From the NCBI GenBank assembly GCA_020631735.1, contig CM036159.1, positions 15,663,511-15,727,510 on the forward strand: a stretch of 64,000 nt of DNA, read 5' to 3'. Positions 59,540 to 64,000 of this stretch are shown one piece after another. The DNA comes from Saccharum officinarum (lineage: Eukaryota > Streptophyta > Magnoliopsida > Poales > Poaceae). Within the stretch, counting starts at the first letter, position 1, and each line of letters starts with the position of its first letter. Under the pieces are notes generated by a model. That model had not been told where the DNA came from, ran no database searches, and saw only the letters and a list, made by a program, of their open reading frames with translations. Position numbers and translations under genes: made by a program.

Positions 59540-60665
59540 TGTCGGTACCAATAGTATAGGGGTACTCATATCCAACGATAATAAAAAACAAAAGCGACTA
59601 AGTTACAGCAAGACGCAGCCCACCTCAAACCGCACACCGGGCCCGTCTCGTACGAGGCCTGCTCGACGGAGCGCCTCGACCGCGCTCCGGCTCCGACTCG
59701 TACGAGGCACCCTCGACGGGAACGCCTCGACCGCATCCCATCCCGCACCACGAAGTACCTCGATCGCACTCCGACTCGCACGAGGCTCGTCCGCCCGTCG
59801 GAAAGGCTCCGGCTCGCGTGACCCCGGGTCGGAGGGCTCGATCCACTCACTTCACCTAACCCAGACAAAATTCAGAGCATTTAATGCGATTACCTACTCC
59901 CACTCACCGGCATGGCCGCAACCAGGATCGACGTGGGAGCAGCGCCGATGTCAGCCCTCACTGTTTTACTACCCATCCCGTGATGGGAAGTGAAAGCTGT
60001 CACTATACACACCTTACCGCGCACTGTTTACCATCGATCACCCTCGAGGGAGGATAAGACAAGGCCCGTACTCCGCAATCTCGGGGATTCGGCCATATCC
60101 ATCCGGTCTCGACCCGGCCTCGACCCAACCTCGACGCTCGGCACAGTTCAACGGAAAAGGGAAGGACGGTATGGCACGGCGCTCCGGGTCATTTCGCCGT
60201 CTCGTCCCCCACGACACCTTGGTGTCCAGGGATGACCGGCCATTCTCAGGGCACGTCGCTACGGTCATCTCAACAGGAATCGACAAAACATCGTCTCAAG
60301 GCTCCCTGTCGTCTTGGCCTCCTCTCGCCCTATAAAAGGGCAGGCCAGGGTTCTACAACAGGGACCGAAAACAAGGGACAACAGGCAAGACGCAAGATAG
60401 AGATCAATATCTCAAGCAATCACCCTTGTCCTCTTTTTCCTCTCTTTGAGACTTGGGCTCGACGCCCTCTCTCGCAAGCTTGTAACCCCTACACGAGCAC
60501 CTCGGTGCAAGGAAATACAAACCTCTCCCTCCCCGCTGGACGTAGGGCCTTCTTTTACCCAAACCAGGATAAACTCCCGTGTGTTATCCTTGCATCACCA
60601 TCTAGGAAAGGAACACACAACATTTACTCATTGGTTTAGGACCCCCTCGGGACCGAACACCGACA
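59540..60665 (+). mobile_element. 5' LTR of a Ty3-gypsy retrotransposon
   Basis: The 1126-bp LTR is bounded by TGTCGGTACC and ACACCGACA, sharing the inverted TGTCGG/CCGACA ends. A primer-binding region follows directly. Short CTCGACCGC- and CTCGTACGAGGC-type repeats occur inside. The 3' LTR is outside the window, so the insertion cannot be dated from here. Confidence 0.92.
60331..60337 (+). promoter_or_regulatory. TATA box of the gypsy LTR
   Basis: TATAAAA within CGCCCTATAAAAGGGCAGG, about 335 bp before the LTR end, is the likely start of U3-driven transcription. The GGGACAACAGGCAAG downstream would lie in R. Confidence 0.75.
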
Positions 60666-60686
60666 GTTGGCGCGCCAGGTAGGGGA
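60666..60686 (+). other. Primer-binding region of the gypsy element
   Basis: GTTGGCGCGCCAGGTAGGGG starts right after the LTR. This TTGGCGCGCCAGGTAGGG form is typical of the junction in grass gypsy elements. The matching tRNA was not checked. Confidence 0.7.
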
Positions 60687-60726
60687 TCGCTGCGTGCCAA
60701 CGTCGCTTTCCCGCCTTTTTTCCTGG

Positions 60727-63700
60727 ATGGCTGACCCCGAATGCCCTATTCCGTTGGCCACACTGATCTGGTTCGGGAGTTTGGAGTTCATGTCGCTTGG
60801 CTATGGCTATGATATGGTCCTACTTCCACCCAGGCACCCAACCGATGAGGACTATGAGCTCTCCCAGCCCGGGGGAGCAATCCGCCGGTACCGTCGCTCT
60901 AGGCAGGCGCGGGCCGCCCGACGACGATGAGCCCGGCACAACCACCGTCTTCACCTCGCGGAGGGTGATGGGATCCCCCGGTCTGGCACCCCCCAGCCAG
61001 GCGTCGGCCCAGATCTTCTTGTGGAAGGTTTGGGTAGGACGAGCTTGACTGAGGGTAACATGCCGACGGAGAATCCCACCGCTCCCCCGTCCGGTGAGAC
61101 ACCACTGTCCGGAGCATCTGTTCCGGCGTGGACAACGATATCTCCATCACCATTCCCGTTTGGGCTAGACTCGGCTGCCCGGACCTATGCTTCCTCCGTA
61201 AGCGCTAGTATGAGTGCCTACAAGGAGCTCCTCGGGCACCATCTATGCTCCACTCTGGACCCCGTTGCGTCCACGCCGGCCTCCGATTATCGGGATTCTA
61301 CGGAGACGTCGAAAACAAGGCCCCGTGAGACCACCTCCCGGCGTCGCGATCATGGGAGCGACTCACGACAGCCTCACATTCCCCCGTCATACTATTACTT
61401 TGGTGCTCCTGACTTCGACTCGGCTGATGACACCTATGATCCGACCCGCGAATGCTTCAACATCGATGTTGAAAGCACGTCAGAATTGGAGGACGAAGAG
61501 CCAGTCGAAGGAAGGCACATGCCACCTCATGTCGAGCTTCCTGCTGAGCGAGACGACCCTCAGTTCCTTGCGGATCAAGGAATGCAGCTCGAGCAGATTC
61601 GTGAGTTGTAGGACAGGCTTGACGAGGAACGGGAAAACTTAGATCTACTCCAACAAACCCTCGAGCGTGAGCGCGTGGAACGCGCACTTGGCGGGAGAGC
61701 TCGCGAGAGAGCTCGCGACGTCAACCGTTGCATCAACGAGGACCAGGTGGTCGACCCCCCGGTTTTCGCTCGAGCCAGCTAGAACGTTGTCGCCGCCGCC
61801 ATGCTCCTCCGCAACATGCCCGAGCCGTCAAACCCCGACGTCCGTCGGGCTCGAGATGAAATCCGAGAACTCCTCGAGACCGCCGCCATGCAGTAGGCCG
61901 AGAGCTTTGCCTTGAGGCGACGCGAGGCAGCCTCAGAGCAGATCATCGAGCCCTCCCGATAGGAGAGAGAAGCCTTAGTTCACCCCGAGCCTGCCCGGCA
62001 AAACCGGGTAGCTTCGGCCCCTGAGCCCACCACCAACGACCACGAGCCTCGAGACACCCGTGGCAACATCGTCGAGCGCCGCACGCGCAAGCACGGTGAT
62101 GGCGTGGCTCGAGGCTACCACGTGCACAGGGACGGACGCTACGACAGCTCGAAAGATCGTAGCCCTTCACCCGAGCCCCCGGGTCCACGGGTCTTCAGTA
62201 AGGCTATCCGTGGGATGGTGCTCCCGACTCGGTTTCGCCCCCCACGACTCTCACCAAGTACAACAGCGAAACCAAACCCGAACTTTGGCTCGCCGATTTT
62301 CGCTTGGCGTGTCAGCTGGGCGGGGCCACCGACGACCGGGTCATCATTCGACAACTCCCCCTGTTCCTCTCTGACACCGCCCGAGCCTGGCTCGAGGATC
62401 TCCCACCTCGACAGATCCACGACTGGGACGATCTCATAAGGGTATTTGAGGGAAATTTCAAGGGGACCTACATGCGCCCCGGCAACTCGTGTGACCTTCG
62501 GAGTTGCAAGCAGAAACCGGGTGAATCCCTCTGAGATTACATCCGGCGCTTCTCCCGGCAGCGTACCGAGCTCCCCAACGTCACCGACTCCGACATGATT
62601 ATGGCCTTCCTCTCTGGCACCACCTGTAAGGAGTTGGTCTAAGAGTTGGACCGTAACACTCCACTCACTGCCAATGGGTTGATGGACATTGTCACCAACT
62701 TTGCCGCCGGCGAGGAGGCGGTTGGTGCAATCTTTGGTGGCGACTAGGAAAAGGGGAAGCAGAAGGTCGACGATCCCGCGAGCTCCACCCGGGGCTCCAA
62801 GAGAAACAACCGCAAGAAGAAGAAAGGCCAGCAGGGCAAGCTCGAGGCCCCGGCCGATGAGCTCGTCGCTGCTACCGAGCGCAAGAAGCCTCGAGGGCTC
62901 CCCGGCGGGGGCATCTTTGATAAAATGCTCAAAGAGCCGTGTCCCTACCACAAGGGACCCACTAACCATAACCTCAAAGACTGTCACATGCTTCGTAGGT
63001 ACTTTGAGGGTGACGGCGTCAAGAAGGTCGACAAGAAGGAGGACCCTAAGAGTGATGACAAGGATGGAGGATTCCTCGAGATCCACGACTGCTTCATGAT
63101 CTACGGAGGGCCCTCGACCCGCCTCTCGGCGCGCCAGCGCAAGCGAGAACGGCGTGAGGTTTTCTCCATACAAACAACAGTCCCCCGCTTCCTTGATTGG
63201 TCTGCGGTGGCCATCACTTTTGACCGTGATGACCACCCAGACTACGTCCCCAACCCAGGAGTCTATCCACTCGTTGTTGACCCCGTCATCGCCAACACAC
63301 GCCTCACCAAGGTGCTCATGGACGGCGGAAGCAGCCTCAACATCATCTACTCCCAGACCCTCGACCTTCTGGGGGTCGAGAGAGCGCGCCTCCAACCTAG
63401 CGTCGGGGGCTTCCACGGAGTCGTGCCAGGGAAACGGGCGGAACCCCTCGGACGGGTCGATCTGCCTGTTTGTTTTGGCACCTCGGCCAACTTCAGAAAG
63501 GAGACTCTCACTTTCGAAGTGGTCGGATTCCATGGAACATAGCACGCTATCCTCGGGCGCCCATGCTACGCCAAGTTCATGGCAATCCCGAACTACACCT
63601 ACCTCAAGCTTAAGATGCCAAGCCCAAACGGTGTCATCACCGTAGGGCCCTCGTATGAACATGCCTACGAGTGCGACGTCGAGTGCGTCGAGCACGGTGA

Positions 63701-64000
63701 GGCTGTTTTAGAGTCGGCGACCTTAGCTGCAGACCTCGACGGCCTCGCCAATGCGATTCCTGACCCAAAGCGCCATGCCGGCAGCTTCGAGCCCGCAGAA
63801 GATGTCAAACTCATACCCCTCGACCCTGCTGATCCCAAGGGAAAGGCACTGAACATCAGCGCCACCCTTGATCCTAAATAGGAAGCAGTGCTCGTCGACT
63901 TTCTCCGCGCAAACGTCGACATCTTTGCGTGGAGTCCCTCGGATATGCCGAGCATACCCAGGGAAGTCACCGAGCACGCCTTGGAGATCTGGGCCGGATC
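60727..64000 (+). pseudogene. Ty3-gypsy gag-protease, start of pol; decayed, runs off window
   Basis: Gag starts around MADPECPIPLATLIWFG. A retrotransposon Gag domain appears at about 62250-62650 (LWLADFRLACQLGGATDDR, LSDTARAWLEDLPP, VFEGNFKGTYMRPGN), a Cys/His motif CPYHKGPTNHNLKDC at about 62939-62983, and a protease motif VLMDGGSSLNIIYSQTL at about 63310-63365. RT would follow beyond the window. Nine in-frame stops interrupt it, seven of them TAG (61609, 61780, 61894, 61960, 62745, 63540, 63879) plus TGA at 62532 and TAA at 62640. A frame change maps to the C-run at 62238-62243. It cannot encode a functional polyprotein. The lineage may be Tat/Retand-like, but this is a guess from layout. 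Confidence 0.88.

Overview
The window is nuclear DNA of a grass, most likely a panicoid of the sorghum/sugarcane/Miscanthus group. The evidence is intron-rich genes with clear cereal homologues, GC-rich first exons, and a dense load of grass-type Stowaway, Tourist-like, hAT, CACTA, LINE, copia and gypsy elements. Three runs of exactly 100 N (12995-13094, 26141-26240, 56095-56194) mark scaffold joins, so order across them depends on the assembly.

Layout. 1-5644: an intact 11-exon signal peptide peptidase (SPP) gene on the + strand. 5645-12994: repeats, including a broken copy of the last SPP exon, a Stowaway element and a ~2 kb LTR sitting inside another repeat. 13095-18493: a minus-strand Ty1-copia element (pol, gag, leader, one LTR) that cuts off a minus-strand serine carboxypeptidase-like (SCPL) gene, whose first eight exons survive at 18586-20615. 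20728-25750: MITEs, a decayed beta-propeller (DPP6/TolB-like) gene fragment and AT-rich sequence. 25758-30107: two orphan 3' exons of an unknown gene, then a four-exon growth-regulating factor (GRF) gene on the minus strand with QLQ and WRC domains and a miR396 site. 30108-36436: intergenic, with two MITEs. 36440-41621: a complete 5.18 kb CACTA transposon with a spliced TnpA-type gene but no TNP2 transposase seen. 41634-46470: a hAT-like element almost touching the CACTA end, a 5'-truncated LINE, a Stowaway, a second hAT-like element and a Tourist-like MITE. 46471-56683: gene-poor DNA holding a (TA)n tract and a cluster of more than a dozen related MITEs, two of them nested. 57143-59231: a four-exon EGY3 gene, a chloroplast pseudoprotease of the site-2 protease family. 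59540-64000: 5' LTR, primer site and decayed gag-protease of a Ty3-gypsy element that runs off the window.

The host genes (SPP, GRF, EGY3, and the SCPL and propeller remnants) share no pathway and are ordinary neighbours on a plant chromosome. I found no new multi-gene system. The most informative signals are transposon nesting with readable target-site duplications; a recurring pattern of single-base losses in homopolymer runs that breaks GRF, EGY3 and several transposon ORFs and looks partly like assembly error; a bias to TAG stops in the gypsy element; an in-frame 18-bp exon duplication in SPP; and SCPL truncation by a retrotransposon.
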